Below, piece after piece: positions 26,391 through 34,472 of a stretch of 40,354 nt of DNA. The translations under genes were made by a program, and so were the position numbers. This DNA is from Acetobacter musti (GTDB lineage: Bacteria > Pseudomonadota > Alphaproteobacteria > Acetobacterales > Acetobacteraceae), in assembly GCF_011516835.1 (NCBI RefSeq), contig NZ_WOTB01000031.1:1-40354 (forward strand), given 5' to 3'. The stretch's first letter is position 1; each line of letters starts with the position of its first letter. Below the pieces are notes generated by a model. It was not told the origin of the DNA. It ran no database searches and saw nothing but the letters and a program-made list of their open reading frames with translations.

Positions 26391-26813
26391 TCACATCCCA
26401 AAAACGATCATCAAAAATTCTGCCAAAAATGCAGTGGACAGAGCGGGGCCACGAAAAGCAGAACACCCGGCATTGGACGGACGGACACCCGGCAGGACAA
26501 GGGCCCCTGAATTAATGAAGGGGTCCATGTGTCCCTGTCCGGGGTAATCCTGTCCATATTGCCGTCTGCGCTTCCGTTGTGGCGTATCGCCCCAAAGACG
26601 TTTCAGCGTAATTTTGGCGATTGGCAAAACACTGGCGGGGATACGTCCGACACGACCGCGCCGCTCGGCACGGCGACAAGTCAAATCGTCGCCGTGGCAT
26701 TTTGGGCAGAATGTTTTTTTACCCGCTGGGTTGGTGTTTTTGTCCGCGATGTCTTTTGGGCGTTGTGCTCGTTCTGGCGTTGCTGGCGTGGCGTTCCGGA
26801 TCCCGATGGACAT
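26391..26813 (-). CDS. Hypothetical protein with possible zinc-ribbon segment
   Basis: The 140-codon frame starts 38 nt after the stop of the RepA-like ATPase gene on the same strand. It contains KKTFCPKCHGDDLTCRRAER, where CPKC could be half of a zinc knuckle with a third Cys seven residues on, followed by basic stretches (RLWGDTPQRKRRRQ). The ribosome site is poor and the C-terminal third looks unstructured. It could be a small element-encoded DNA-binding protein or a spurious frame. Confidence 0.33.
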   Translation of the reverse strand: MSIGIRNATPATPERAQRPKDIADKNTNPAGKKTFCPKCHGDDLTCRRAERRGRVGRIPASVLPIAKITLKRLWGDTPQRKRRRQYGQDYPGQGHMDPFINSGALVLPGVRPSNAGCSAFRGPALSTAFLAEFLMIVFGM

Positions 26814-26850
26814 CTGCTTGCCACGCGCGCGCAGATGAACGTCGGCAATG

Positions 26851-28002
26851 CTACGTCGCGGAAGCTTCGGTCAGCCTCAGATATTCCCCACCCCCGGCCC
26901 CGCCCCACCGTTCCAGCCGCCCGGCAGAGACGGCGCTTTCAACCGCCCGCTGAAACGCTTTGCGCCCGGCATCCGGTGACCTCGGCGGGCGCTCGCCTTC
27001 AAAGGCATCCCGGACATAGCGGGATGGCGCGGCTATCACTCCCGGAGGTGGTGGCACGATACCCGGCATCGTCCTCAAACCGCTTTCCTCAAGTTCCCGC
27101 ACAATCCTGACAACAGCCTCCGCCGGTTTCTCCACTTGGAAGCGCGCAGCATTCCCGCCTTTCGTTGTTTCAGGTTCCGCCGGTGGTCCCGGAGGCGAGA
27201 CAACGTCATTGGGCGAGGCCGCAAACATGCCGCCATCTGCCGTGGCACGGAGCGCAAACGGCAGCACGCTGCCCTCTGGAGCCCGGCGGGATTTCACCAG
27301 AATGACCTTGCCTTGCCGGGGGGCGGCTCCATAGCCTTTCGCCCTGGCGCGTTCCACGGAAAGGACAATGTCTGCCTGACCGGTGAAGGCATTGCTGCCG
27401 CGTATTTCCCTGCCTCCGACCTTGCCGGGATGCGCCAGCGCCAGCACAAAGCAGCCCATCGCTTCCCCGAGTGCAGCAAGCCCTTTCATGACGCGGCCCG
27501 CTTCCGAAGCATCGTTCTCATTGGCGAAGCTGAAAGCGGAGGTGAGCGTGTCCACCACGGCCAGACGCGGGGCCACATTTCTGGTTTTCATCTCCTGCCG
27601 GATGTCAGCGCCCAAGTCTGCCAGATCGGCGGCGGCTTTCGGAAGTCCGCAGGAAGCCCACAGAAGCGGGCTTTGCTCTGGCCGCATATTGTCACCATCC
27701 GAAAGCCGCAAGCCTTCCAGCGCCCAGCGTAGGCGCTCCGAGAAGGTATCTGCGGCCTCACCCAAGAGCATGGCCGTGCCGCCCGTAAGCTGAACCTCAC
27801 GTCCAAGGAACGGCACGCCGGATGCGATACAGCACGCCAGCCGCATAGCGAGGAAGGACTTGCCTGCCCCGGAGCGGCCCAGCATCAGGCCAGCCCCATG
27901 AGCGGGGATCAGTCCTTCCACGAGCCACGGGACTGTTTCTATTGCCGGTTCCTCGCCGGGCCAGCGGAAGCGGAGACCGCCGGTTTCGATCACGGAAGCC
28001 AA
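26851..28002 (-). CDS. RepA-like AAA/RecA-fold ATPase of the integrative element
   Basis: 383 residues. Walker A is LGRSGAGKSFLA (about 41-52) and Walker B is RLAVVDTLTS (Asp151). FVLALAHPGK and GSNAFTGQADIVL then match the RepA/AAA_25 hexameric helicase group found in plasmids, satellites and prophages. The C-terminal 100 residues (ERPPRSPDAGRKAFQRAVES) resemble a winged-helix-type tail seen in such proteins. It likely loads or unwinds DNA at element replication, or acts in primase-helicase form. Its start overlaps the stop of the upstream hypothetical gene by 13 nt, suggesting translational coupling. There is no separate primase domain. Confidence 0.83.
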   Translation of the reverse strand: MASVIETGGLRFRWPGEEPAIETVPWLVEGLIPAHGAGLMLGRSGAGKSFLAMRLACCIASGVPFLGREVQLTGGTAMLLGEAADTFSERLRWALEGLRLSDGDNMRPEQSPLLWASCGLPKAAADLADLGADIRQEMKTRNVAPRLAVVDTLTSAFSFANENDASEAGRVMKGLAALGEAMGCFVLALAHPGKVGGREIRGSNAFTGQADIVLSVERARAKGYGAAPRQGKVILVKSRRAPEGSVLPFALRATADGGMFAASPNDVVSPPGPPAEPETTKGGNAARFQVEKPAEAVVRIVRELEESGLRTMPGIVPPPPGVIAAPSRYVRDAFEGERPPRSPDAGRKAFQRAVESAVSAGRLERWGGAGGGEYLRLTEASAT

Positions 28003-28529
28003 CCCACCGCGAACATACGGGCAATTACGAGATCAGGCAGATTTCTACATTCTTCCGGAAGTGGGCGAGGTTTCGGCTCCGGCTGCGGTGGAAAGTGCTG
28101 GGCATAACGGGCGCACAAAGCTTCGGCTTCTTTCACCGCGTCTTCACGGGAAAGGATGGTTTTGGCGGTTTTTAACGCTCTCATCGTGAGAAGTTCAGGA
28201 AGGTCAATGGCAACGCTGGTGAGCGCATCCCCTCCGCCGGTGTAGCTCCAAAGCAAAAGCCCTATGAGGCAGCGCATAGAAACGCCGGGCGATGTCTTTG
28301 AGCCCCCGGCTCCAAAACGGCCAATAGCAACATACGGGGAACGAGGGTGAAACTCCGCGTTATTGATCCACCAGTCAGGCTGGCCGGTCTCTGGATCATT
28401 GGCGACAAGATCACGACAAAGCGCGATCAGCCCGTCAATGTTCGGCGTGATTGCAGGAGGGGGGAACCACGGGCCGATTTCACATGGCGGGACATCTGGC
28501 ACATGCGTGCCGCGTTCTGTTATGGTCAT
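27990..28529 (-). CDS. Hypothetical protein of the integrative element
   Basis: 179 residues. The N-terminal half contains PDWWINNAEFHPRSPYVAIG, and the C-terminal half is charged and Pro-rich (PPQPEPKPRPLPEE). No family is recognised. It sits between the AlpA-like gene and the ATPase, overlapping the latter by 13 nt, so it is probably an accessory replication or regulatory factor. The coding call rests on length, overlap geometry and position. Confidence 0.65.
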   Translation of the reverse strand: MTITERGTHVPDVPPCEIGPWFPPPAITPNIDGLIALCRDLVANDPETGQPDWWINNAEFHPRSPYVAIGRFGAGGSKTSPGVSMRCLIGLLLWSYTGGGDALTSVAIDLPELLTMRALKTAKTILSREDAVKEAEALCARYAQHFPPQPEPKPRPLPEECRNLPDLVIARMFAVGWLP

Positions 28530-28621
28530 GATTGTAGCTTTCGCTTTGACCCGTCCGCGCTCCTGTCTCGAAACATTGCGCGGGCGGGTTTTCGTTTGTC
28601 AGGACAGAAGCGGGCACGCGG

Positions 28622-28807
28622 TCATACGCCGGTGCGGAGCGGTTCCAGACTATCCAGAAAAGCGGTGAGGTTTTCGGCGCGGATCACGGTGCGCCGTCCG
28701 AATTTGTGCGCGATAAGGCGGCCTTCACGAATAGCATCGTAAAGACGCGTGCGTCCGAGGCCGCAAATTTTTGCAGCTTCATCTATCTGGTAAGCCAACG
28801 GTGTCAT
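28622..28807 (-). CDS. AlpA-like helix-turn-helix protein (excisionase-type)
   Basis: 61 residues from the ATG at 28807 (AAGGA 8 nt upstream; a longer frame from 28867 is less likely). YQIDEAAKICGLGRTRLYDA followed by IREGRLIAHKFGRRTVI is the MerR-type winged helix-turn-helix of the AlpA/excisionase family: helix, turn, recognition helix, then the KFGRR wing. Such proteins promote excision or activate element genes by binding near att sites. It lies between the integrase-proximal hypothetical gene and the replication genes. Confidence 0.82.
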   Translation of the reverse strand: MTPLAYQIDEAAKICGLGRTRLYDAIREGRLIAHKFGRRTVIRAENLTAFLDSLEPLRTGV

Positions 28808-28913
28808 GGGCTGTTCCTTTTCTGAACATCCCCGGCGGGTAACGGTGCCGGGTGCGTTCAGGAACATGCCTTATTGTCATGACCGACGGAGCACCCCAAA
28901 AATAGGAGATAGT

Positions 28914-29303
28914 TTATTTCAGTATTCGGTCTTTCATTTTGATCTCTTGGATTTTTCCGACGAGTTCTCTTAATCCGGCGGGCGCACGGTCTCGACGATG
29001 TTTTATGAAGTTCTCTTTTCCGCCAGTTTTCTGATTTTCCCAGAGTAAGCCGAGAAGAAAAGTGAATGATTTGTCTGGATGTTGACGTGCCAGTTCAAAC
29101 AGACGGGCACAGTCATGCCATGCACGCGGACGGCCTTGTGGATTTTTAGGTTCGATTGGACGCGCTGGAAGGCCCAATAACGCGGCTCCGGGTCCGTCAT
29201 AAGGTTTTTTCCTGCCTCGACCTCCGATGTATCTGCCATTTCTGTAATCGGACATTTTGGCAATAGGGCCACGAAATGTCGGGAAATGTGGCATTCCACT
29301 CAT
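28914..29303 (-). CDS. Hypothetical protein next to integrase
   Basis: About 129 residues from ATG at 29303, which lies 13 nt past the integrase stop with GGAAA upstream; the frame extends to 29357 inside the integrase gene. It contains ISx-free basic N-terminus (GGRGRKKPYDGPGAALLGLP) and a helical C-terminus (GLRELVGKIQEIKMKDRILK). No family is recognised. Likely co-transcribed with the integrase. Confidence 0.55.
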   Translation of the reverse strand: MSGMPHFPTFRGPIAKMSDYRNGRYIGGRGRKKPYDGPGAALLGLPARPIEPKNPQGRPRAWHDCARLFELARQHPDKSFTFLLGLLWENQKTGGKENFIKHRRDRAPAGLRELVGKIQEIKMKDRILK

Positions 29304-29316
29304 TGCTTTGTTTCCG

Positions 29317-30537
29317 TCATGCCCGCTTTCCCTTGAATGGCAGGATCGCCGCGCCATCCCGGAGCGCGTCCAAGTGATCGCTCCACCATTGCGCCATCTC
29401 GACGCGTTCGGCCCAGTGCGCTCCGCGATGATAGGCTGCTCTCACGTTGTCGGTGTCCTTGTGGGCAAGTGCCCGCTCTATGGCGTCCGGGTGCCATTTG
29501 CCACTTTCGTTCAGAAGCGTGCTGGCGGTTGCCCGGAAGCCATGGGCGCTCATCTCATCCGGGCCGAAGTCCATTCGGCGAAGGGCCGCTACAATGGTGT
29601 TTTCAGAGAGTGCCCGGCCCGGCTTGCCCATCGCGGGAAAGACATAACGCCCATGTCCGGAAAAGACGCGAGCCTGCGCCAGTATGTCCAACGCCTGATG
29701 AGAGAGCGGAGCCGCATGTTCTCGGCGGGTTTTGGTGCGGACGGCGGGGATGCGCCACACAGCAGCCTCAAAATCGATTTCCGACCATTCCGCCTGCCGT
29801 AATTCTCCGGGCCGGACAAATACATGCGGAGACAGCTTTAGCGCCAGCATGGTTGCGGGCTGTCCGGAGTATGTCTCAATCGCCCGGAGCAGATCCCCTA
29901 CACGAGAGGGCGTAAGGATCGCGGCATGATGCTTCACTCTGGGCGCTGTAATCGCGCCTTGCAGAAGCATAGCCGGGTCGTTCTTTGCACGGCCGGTCTG
30001 GACCGCATATTTGAAAACCCGGCTGGCGAATGAACGTGCTCGGCGGGCCGTCTCAAGATTGCCCGCCTTTTCCAGCCTGCGAAGGGTAGCAAGTATCTCC
30101 GGCGGTTCTATGGCTGAAACAGGACGGTGGCCTATTTCCGGGCGTAGCTGGTCGGCCAGCCATCGCAATTTGCTGACTGTCGCCGGGGCGCGGCCCTCGC
30201 GTTCGGCCTTATCGACGTATTCAGTCGCCAGCTCCCCGAAGGTGTCGGCCAGCGCGGCTCGTAACACGATCCGTTCAAGAGCCTTCTGCGCCGCTGGGTC
30301 GATGCCCCCTGCAATATCCCTCCGGGCTGCGTCACGTTTCCTTCGGGCGTCGGCTAAGGATACCTCTGGATATTTCCCGAAGGTCAGCCGCTTTTCCTTA
30401 CCATGCGCCCGGAACTTGAAGCGCCACAGTTTCCCGCCAGCGGGCGTGACCAGAAGGTGAAGGCCACCGCTATCCGCCAGCTTGTATTCCTTCGCACGTG
30501 GTGCGGCGTTCCTTACCGCCAGATCAGTCAGTGCCAC
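29317..30537 (-). CDS. P4-type tyrosine recombinase (integrase)
   Basis: About 406 residues from a GTG at 30537; the open frame goes on to 30642, but that part is the att/arm-site region. The N-terminal DUF4102 arm-binding domain (LTDLAVRNAAPRAKEYKLAD, LTFGKYPEVSLADARR) is followed by a core-binding domain and the catalytic domain. The catalytic domain has R242 (VRPGELR), H332-x-x-R335 (AHGFRATASTLLN), H359 (ALAHK) and Y369 (RAAYHR), a complete active-site set. The gene directly abuts the 3' end of tRNA-Phe, the usual target of this family. It should integrate and excise the element at 25981-30731. Confidence 0.92.
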   Translation of the reverse strand: MALTDLAVRNAAPRAKEYKLADSGGLHLLVTPAGGKLWRFKFRAHGKEKRLTFGKYPEVSLADARRKRDAARRDIAGGIDPAAQKALERIVLRAALADTFGELATEYVDKAEREGRAPATVSKLRWLADQLRPEIGHRPVSAIEPPEILATLRRLEKAGNLETARRARSFASRVFKYAVQTGRAKNDPAMLLQGAITAPRVKHHAAILTPSRVGDLLRAIETYSGQPATMLALKLSPHVFVRPGELRQAEWSEIDFEAAVWRIPAVRTKTRREHAAPLSHQALDILAQARVFSGHGRYVFPAMGKPGRALSENTIVAALRRMDFGPDEMSAHGFRATASTLLNESGKWHPDAIERALAHKDTDNVRAAYHRGAHWAERVEMAQWWSDHLDALRDGAAILPFKGKRA

Positions 30538-30540
30538 TGG

Positions 30541-30613
30541 ATGCCCCCTGTCATGCCCCCGATTGGACCAGAGACAGATAGGAATGCCCCTAACCGTGCC
30601 CCCAAGATGCCCC
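30541..30613. promoter_or_regulatory. Arm-type repeats between integrase and tRNA
   Basis: Five copies of (a/g)tgcccc(c) occur at 30541, 30553, 30584, 30596 and 30607. The first two and the third/fourth are each spaced exactly 12 bp, the same spacing as the pair at 26056/26068 at the other end of the element. They probably are arm-binding sites for the integrase N-terminal domain. Confidence 0.6.
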
Positions 30614-30717
30614 GACTTGTGGCACGCAAACGCGCACATCACCGCATATGGGCGTAGGGAAAGATGGCTGATTTCTGGGGATTTGCAAGCCTACCCGCAC
30701 ATCGGCGAATAGAAGAA

Positions 30718-30793
30718 TGGTGCCCAAGGGCGGAATCGAACCACCGACACTGCGATTTTCAGTCGCATGCTCTACCAACTGAGCTACTTGGGC
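30718..30793 (-). tRNA. tRNA-Phe (GAA)
   Basis: 76 nt including an encoded CCA. The acceptor stem GCCCAAG pairs with CTTGGGC. The D arm is GCTCAGTTGGTAGAGC, the anticodon loop CTGAAAATC gives anticodon GAA, and the T arm is GGTTCGATTCC. It is transcribed on the minus strand downstream of yacG. Its 3' end serves as the integration site of the adjoining element, and the sequence is fully intact after integration. Confidence 0.97.
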
Positions 30794-30838
30794 ACCGGGC
30801 GGACAGCCTAAACCGTCGCGCGATGGCGAGCGTTTAAC

Positions 30839-30865
30839 CCGGTCCTGATCCAAGATCAAGACCGG
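30839..30865 (-). terminator. Hairpin between yacG and tRNA-Phe
   Basis: ccggtcctgatc (30839-30850) and gatcaagaccgg (30854-30865) pair with 11 of 12 matches and a 3-nt loop, just past the yacG stop. No T run follows on the minus strand, so it may be a processing or weak termination site before the tRNA. Confidence 0.45.
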
Positions 30866-30871
30866 CTTCGC

Positions 30872-31045
30872 TTATTCTTCGCCTGAGCGGGTCTCGTCAG
30901 TCTCATCAACGGCAGGACCAGGCACGCGGTAGTCCTCCGAGAACCAGCGGCCGAGGTCGATATCCGCGCAGCGCCGGGAACAGAAGGGGCGGAATTCAGC
31001 CACTGTGGGCTTGCCGCAGATCGGACAGACCTGTTTCTTACTCAT
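30872..31045 (-). CDS. yacG: YacG-type zinc-ribbon protein (DNA gyrase inhibitor family)
   Basis: 57 residues: [20 protein letters not shown], then [20 protein letters not shown]. The C7/C10 and C22/C26 pairs bind zinc, and DLGRWFxEDYRVPG is the family signature. E. coli YacG binds GyrB and inhibits gyrase. The start overlaps the end of the RNase E/G-like gene by 8 nt, so it is translationally coupled. The C-terminus is acidic. Position after maf and the RNase gene is typical of Alphaproteobacteria. Confidence 0.93.
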   Translation of the reverse strand: MSKKQVCPICGKPTVAEFRPFCSRRCADIDLGRWFSEDYRVPGPAVDETDETRSGEE

Positions 31046-32150
31046 CATCGATCACCCATGACAGAAATGGCAGGGATGGATTGGCGCGGATATCCGGCGG
31101 ATAACCACACCAGGCAACGGCATCCTCGCGTGCCAGAGAATCGTCTTCAAGGGCCCTGAACACACCGAGACCTGTTCGCGCGATGTAAGGACGACCACCG
31201 CGCCGCGCCATCTCTCTGCTGCTCAGACAGCGGAGAGCCTGCATGGCCTGTCCATGCGCGGCGCCCGTGACCTCATGGAGAGGAGGATGCACACGGGCCC
31301 GCACGATCTCCACCAGCCCGAGAGCCGTAATGCCGGCGCAACGCGGATGAAGCGGATCAGAACGCAATGCGTCCTCAACCGGCTCACGGAGCGCCTGCCG
31401 CTTGCGCATATTCAGCCCCGCCGGATCAATCAGGATGGCGCCGGAGAGATTCCGGAGACGGATCTGCCGGAACAACTCAGGAAGCGCGGCCCTGTTTGCC
31501 GCGAACTGAGCCGTCTGTTTCATCTGGAAAGAGCCTGAGGACGCGCCGCTGTCCATGTCGATCGCCACCAGCGCCGGGGTAGGGGTGATCGTGGCGCGCA
31601 TACCACCGGGCAGCGCGATTTCGGGACTGCTCAGAGCCGCCACGGCGTCACAGATCTCGTCGTCCCAGGCACAGGGAACGCGTTCGACGCGGTTGCGCAG
31701 ACCCGGCGGAATCCGCGCCGCGAAACCGGGATGGTCAACCAGAATCGGTCCCTGCCAGCGTGCGGCCAGCTCCTCGACCGGCGACGGCCCCGGCTTCAGA
31801 AGCGCCGGATCGCCTTCTGCTGACGCCAGATCCTGCTCCACGCGCAACCGGGGACCTTTTCCGGTCATGGCGGCGCGCGTAACGCGGACAACAACAGTCG
31901 CGCCCTCGTTTAAGCCGGCAGCACCATCGCGGTCGGAGAGAAAACCGTCGGCTTCCCCACCCAGTGTGACGAAGGCGCCCCCCATAGCGGGAACGCGGCT
32001 GGTAATCCGTCCGCGATAAAGATCGCCTACCCCGTCACGATGGCCCGGTGTCCAGATGGCAAAGTCCTGGAGCACCCCGTCTGCCAGAACCGCAATCCGC
32101 GCTTCACCCGGTGAACAGGCGATGCGGAGCGCAGCTTTCACGGAAGCCAT
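31038..32150 (-). CDS. Short RNase E/G family protein
   Basis: 370 residues. The N-terminus holds an S1-like segment ([20 protein letters not shown]), and the DNase-I-like core contains [14 protein letters not shown] and [20 protein letters not shown]. These match the two catalytic Asp regions of RNase E/G (VDVNSG and the IDF block). The usual zinc-link CPxC motif is absent, and the protein is shorter than E. coli RNase G (489 residues). This short form sits between maf and yacG in many Alphaproteobacteria, separate from the full RNase E gene. It overlaps maf by 13 nt. Whether it is catalytic is uncertain. Confidence 0.82.
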   Translation of the reverse strand: MASVKAALRIACSPGEARIAVLADGVLQDFAIWTPGHRDGVGDLYRGRITSRVPAMGGAFVTLGGEADGFLSDRDGAAGLNEGATVVVRVTRAAMTGKGPRLRVEQDLASAEGDPALLKPGPSPVEELAARWQGPILVDHPGFAARIPPGLRNRVERVPCAWDDEICDAVAALSSPEIALPGGMRATITPTPALVAIDMDSGASSGSFQMKQTAQFAANRAALPELFRQIRLRNLSGAILIDPAGLNMRKRQALREPVEDALRSDPLHPRCAGITALGLVEIVRARVHPPLHEVTGAAHGQAMQALRCLSSREMARRGGRPYIARTGLGVFRALEDDSLAREDAVAWCGYPPDIRANPSLPFLSWVIDDE

Positions 32151-32785
32151 TCGCCCTTCTGGCCCCGGAGAAGCTGCGCTGTCTCAAAAAGCGGAAGACC
32201 GATAACGGCGGAAGCACTCCCGGAGACGAAGCGGATGCAGGAAGCGGCATGACCCTGCAAAGCATAGCCGCCAGCCTTGCCCTGCCAGTCTCCGGCGTCG
32301 AGCAGCGCTTCGATCTGGCAGTCGGTCAGACGCGAGAAAGCGACAGCGGTTTCCACAACCCGCAGCCCGGCCCGGCCATCCGGCCAGTCGGGACCCGGCT
32401 GCACCGCCACAGCGGTGATGACAGTATGGCGACGCCCAGACAGATGACGCAGGCAGTTCCGGGCTGTGTCGCGGTCTTCCGCTTTCGGGAGGATACGGCG
32501 ACCGAGACTGACCACAGTATCGGCGGCAATGATGAGAGCGGGATCACGGGTGCGTTCGGCCACGATCCGGGCCTTTTCGCGGGCCAGACGCTCGGCGTAA
32601 GGACGCGGAAGTTCATGCTGGCCGGGCGTTTCGTCGATGTCCGGAACATCGATCCGGTCCGGGATCAGGCCAATCTGCCGGAGCAGATCCAGCCGGCGGG
32701 GCGATGCCGATGCCAGCACAAGGGCCGGACGCGCAACGGAACCCGCGCCCGGATCACACGCCGGGACTTTTTCCGTTCGCGGCAC
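32138..32785 (-). CDS. maf: Maf-like nucleotide pyrophosphatase
   Basis: 215 residues. ALVLASASPRRLDLLRQIGL is the Maf N-terminal signature, EKARIVAE and AADTVVSLG carry the active-site Asp, and GKAGGYALQG is the substrate-binding loop. Maf proteins hydrolyse dTTP/UTP or modified nucleotides to monophosphates, a housecleaning role, and are linked to septum control. The start is GTG at 32785, 5 nt after the infA stop, with no strong ribosome site. The roughly 18 residues before the signature may be an unstructured extension or show that the start is annotated too early. Confidence 0.93.
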   Translation of the reverse strand: MPRTEKVPACDPGAGSVARPALVLASASPRRLDLLRQIGLIPDRIDVPDIDETPGQHELPRPYAERLAREKARIVAERTRDPALIIAADTVVSLGRRILPKAEDRDTARNCLRHLSGRRHTVITAVAVQPGPDWPDGRAGLRVVETAVAFSRLTDCQIEALLDAGDWQGKAGGYALQGHAASCIRFVSGSASAVIGLPLFETAQLLRGQKGEWLP

Positions 32786-32790
32786 GCGGC

Positions 32791-33009
32791 TTACTTGAAC
32801 CGGAAGGTGATGCGGCCTTTGGACAGGTCATACGGCGTCATTTCAACGCTGACCCGGTCTCCGGCGAGAACGCGGATGCGGTTCTTGCGCATTTTCCCGC
32901 TCGTGTGGGCGAGAATCATGTGCTCGTTGTCAAGTTTGACGCGAAACATGGCGTTGGGCAGCAGTTCCGTGACGGTCCCGCTGAATTCGATCATGTCTTC
33001 CTTAGACAT
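32791..33009 (-). CDS. infA: Translation initiation factor IF-1
   Basis: 72 residues, the exact length expected, with an S1/OB fold: [40 protein letters not shown] and [18 protein letters not shown]-1 occupies the ribosomal A site during initiation. GGAAGAC-type sequence precedes the ATG. It lies upstream of maf by 5 nt and downstream of hisD by 112 nt. This is the standard alphaproteobacterial hisD-infA-maf arrangement. Confidence 0.98.
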   Translation of the reverse strand: MSKEDMIEFSGTVTELLPNAMFRVKLDNEHMILAHTSGKMRKNRIRVLAGDRVSVEMTPYDLSKGRITFRFK

Positions 33010-33121
33010 GGTAAGCTTTATCCATTCTGTGCATCATCCATGTGATTGACGGGGGCAAATACTGCGGCGTTATGCAGACCGGGCAGCGTTCCGGTCAAGG
33101 TTTAAGCCGTAAACGCCGCTT

Positions 33122-34426
33122 TTATTCAGAATTGTGACCGGAGGCGAGTCGCACCGAGATACTGAGAGCGTGAGCTTCCAGCCCCTCCGCATTCGCCAGG
33201 GTCACACCGGCAGGACCAACGCGCTCCAGGGCTCTCCGGTCGCCTTCGATGAAGGTTGTGCGCTTGAGAAAATCGTAAACCGACAGACCGGAGGCGAACC
33301 GCGCTGTGCGCGAAGTCGGCAGGACATGATTGGGGCCGCCGACATAATCTCCGACAGCCTCCGGACAGAAGCGCCCGAGAAAAGCCGCGCCGGCGTGCCG
33401 GACCTGCGCAAACAGGGACTCAGGCTCGTCAAGCATGATTTCAAGATGCTCGGGCGCAATCCGATTGATGAGACCGGCTGCCTCGGACCATGTGGATACC
33501 GTGATAACCGCGCCGAAATCGAGCCAGCTGGCACGGGCGATCTCCGCTCTGGAAAGCGTTTTCAGCTCATTTTCGACAGCTGCAGCAACCCGCTCGCCGA
33601 ACGCGTTGTCATCGGTAATCAGAATCGACTGGGCGAGTTCGTCATGTTCCGCCTGGGCAAGAAGATCCAGCGCCACCAGACGCGGATCGTTCTTCGCATC
33701 GGCCACCACGACGACTTCCGACGGACCGGCGATACTGTCGATGCCGACCCGCCCGAAAACCTGCCGCTTGGCTTCCGCGACCCAGGCGTTGCCCGGACCG
33801 ACAATGCGGTCAACAGGCGCGATGGTCTGCGTGCCGAACGCCATGGCCCCGACCGCCTGCGCCCCGCCGATCCGGTAAATCTCGTCAACACCGGCACGCC
33901 TCGCCGCTGCCAGCACAAGCGGGTTCAGCACGCCGCCAGGGGTGGGAACACACATGGCGAGGCGGGAAACACCGGCAACACGGGCCGGCAGGGCATTCAT
34001 CAGAACCGATGACGGATACGCGGCCTTTCCGCCAGGCACATAAAGGCCGACAGCATCAAGCGGGGTCCAGCGCTGCCCGAGGGTGAGCCCTTCCTCGTCG
34101 GTGAAGCGCATGTCCTCAGGAAGCTGGGCACGGTGGAAGCGCTCAATCCGGGTGGCGGCGACGTCCAGCGCGGCAAGCTGGCCGGCGGGCACCTGCTCCA
34201 CGGCGGCGGAGATCTCATCAGGCGTGATCCGCATCGTCGCAGGTGTCAGATCGAGCCGGTCGAAACGGCTGGTATAGTCGCAGACAGCCTCGTCGCCCTT
34301 TTCACGCACAGCAGCAAGAATAGCCGTAACAGGCGCATCGACCCGGCCGCTTTCGGTCTCGCGGGTATCGAGAAGGGAGGCAAACCCGGCTTCGAAATCT
34401 GCCGAACGGGTATCGAGACGTTTCAT
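33122..34426 (-). CDS. hisD: Histidinol dehydrogenase
   Basis: 434 residues from the ATG at 34426 (MKRLDTRSADFE). The frame allows five more residues, but GAGAAG sits about 7 nt before this ATG. HisD blocks are LYVPGGKAAYPSSVLMNALP, RIVGPGNAWVAEAKRQVFG, IDSIAGPSEVVVVAD, AQAEHDELAQ (zinc-binding Gln/His), INRIAPEHLEIM (catalytic Glu-His) and GPNHVLPTS. It oxidises L-histidinol to L-histidine with two NAD, the last two steps of the pathway. It is located 46 nt after hisG. Confidence 0.97.
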   Translation of the reverse strand: MKRLDTRSADFEAGFASLLDTRETESGRVDAPVTAILAAVREKGDEAVCDYTSRFDRLDLTPATMRITPDEISAAVEQVPAGQLAALDVAATRIERFHRAQLPEDMRFTDEEGLTLGQRWTPLDAVGLYVPGGKAAYPSSVLMNALPARVAGVSRLAMCVPTPGGVLNPLVLAAARRAGVDEIYRIGGAQAVGAMAFGTQTIAPVDRIVGPGNAWVAEAKRQVFGRVGIDSIAGPSEVVVVADAKNDPRLVALDLLAQAEHDELAQSILITDDNAFGERVAAAVENELKTLSRAEIARASWLDFGAVITVSTWSEAAGLINRIAPEHLEIMLDEPESLFAQVRHAGAAFLGRFCPEAVGDYVGGPNHVLPTSRTARFASGLSVYDFLKRTTFIEGDRRALERVGPAGVTLANAEGLEAHALSISVRLASGHNSE

Positions 34427-34472
34427 GACTTTACTTCTCACTCACGAATCAGAAGCACGGAGCTTCCGGTCT

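Larger units (their letters stand above)
25981..30731. mobile_element. 4.75 kb tRNA-Phe-inserted integrative element
   Basis: The right boundary is the 3' end of tRNA-Phe (tggtgcccaagggc, 30718-30731), with the integrase gene immediately inside. The left boundary is a near-copy, tggtgccaagggc, at 25981-25993 (one C fewer). TGCCCC repeats flank both ends inside the element. Its genes, all on the minus strand, are integrase, hypothetical, AlpA-like HTH, hypothetical and RepA-like ATPase. There are no capsid, conjugation or obvious cargo genes, so it looks like a minimal satellite or a remnant. The one-base difference in the left copy leaves its excision competence open. Confidence 0.65.

Noticed and set aside
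26011..26401. Overlapping minus-strand frames at the left end of the integrative element
   Set aside because: They cover the arm repeats and palindrome, and show no family or ribosome site.
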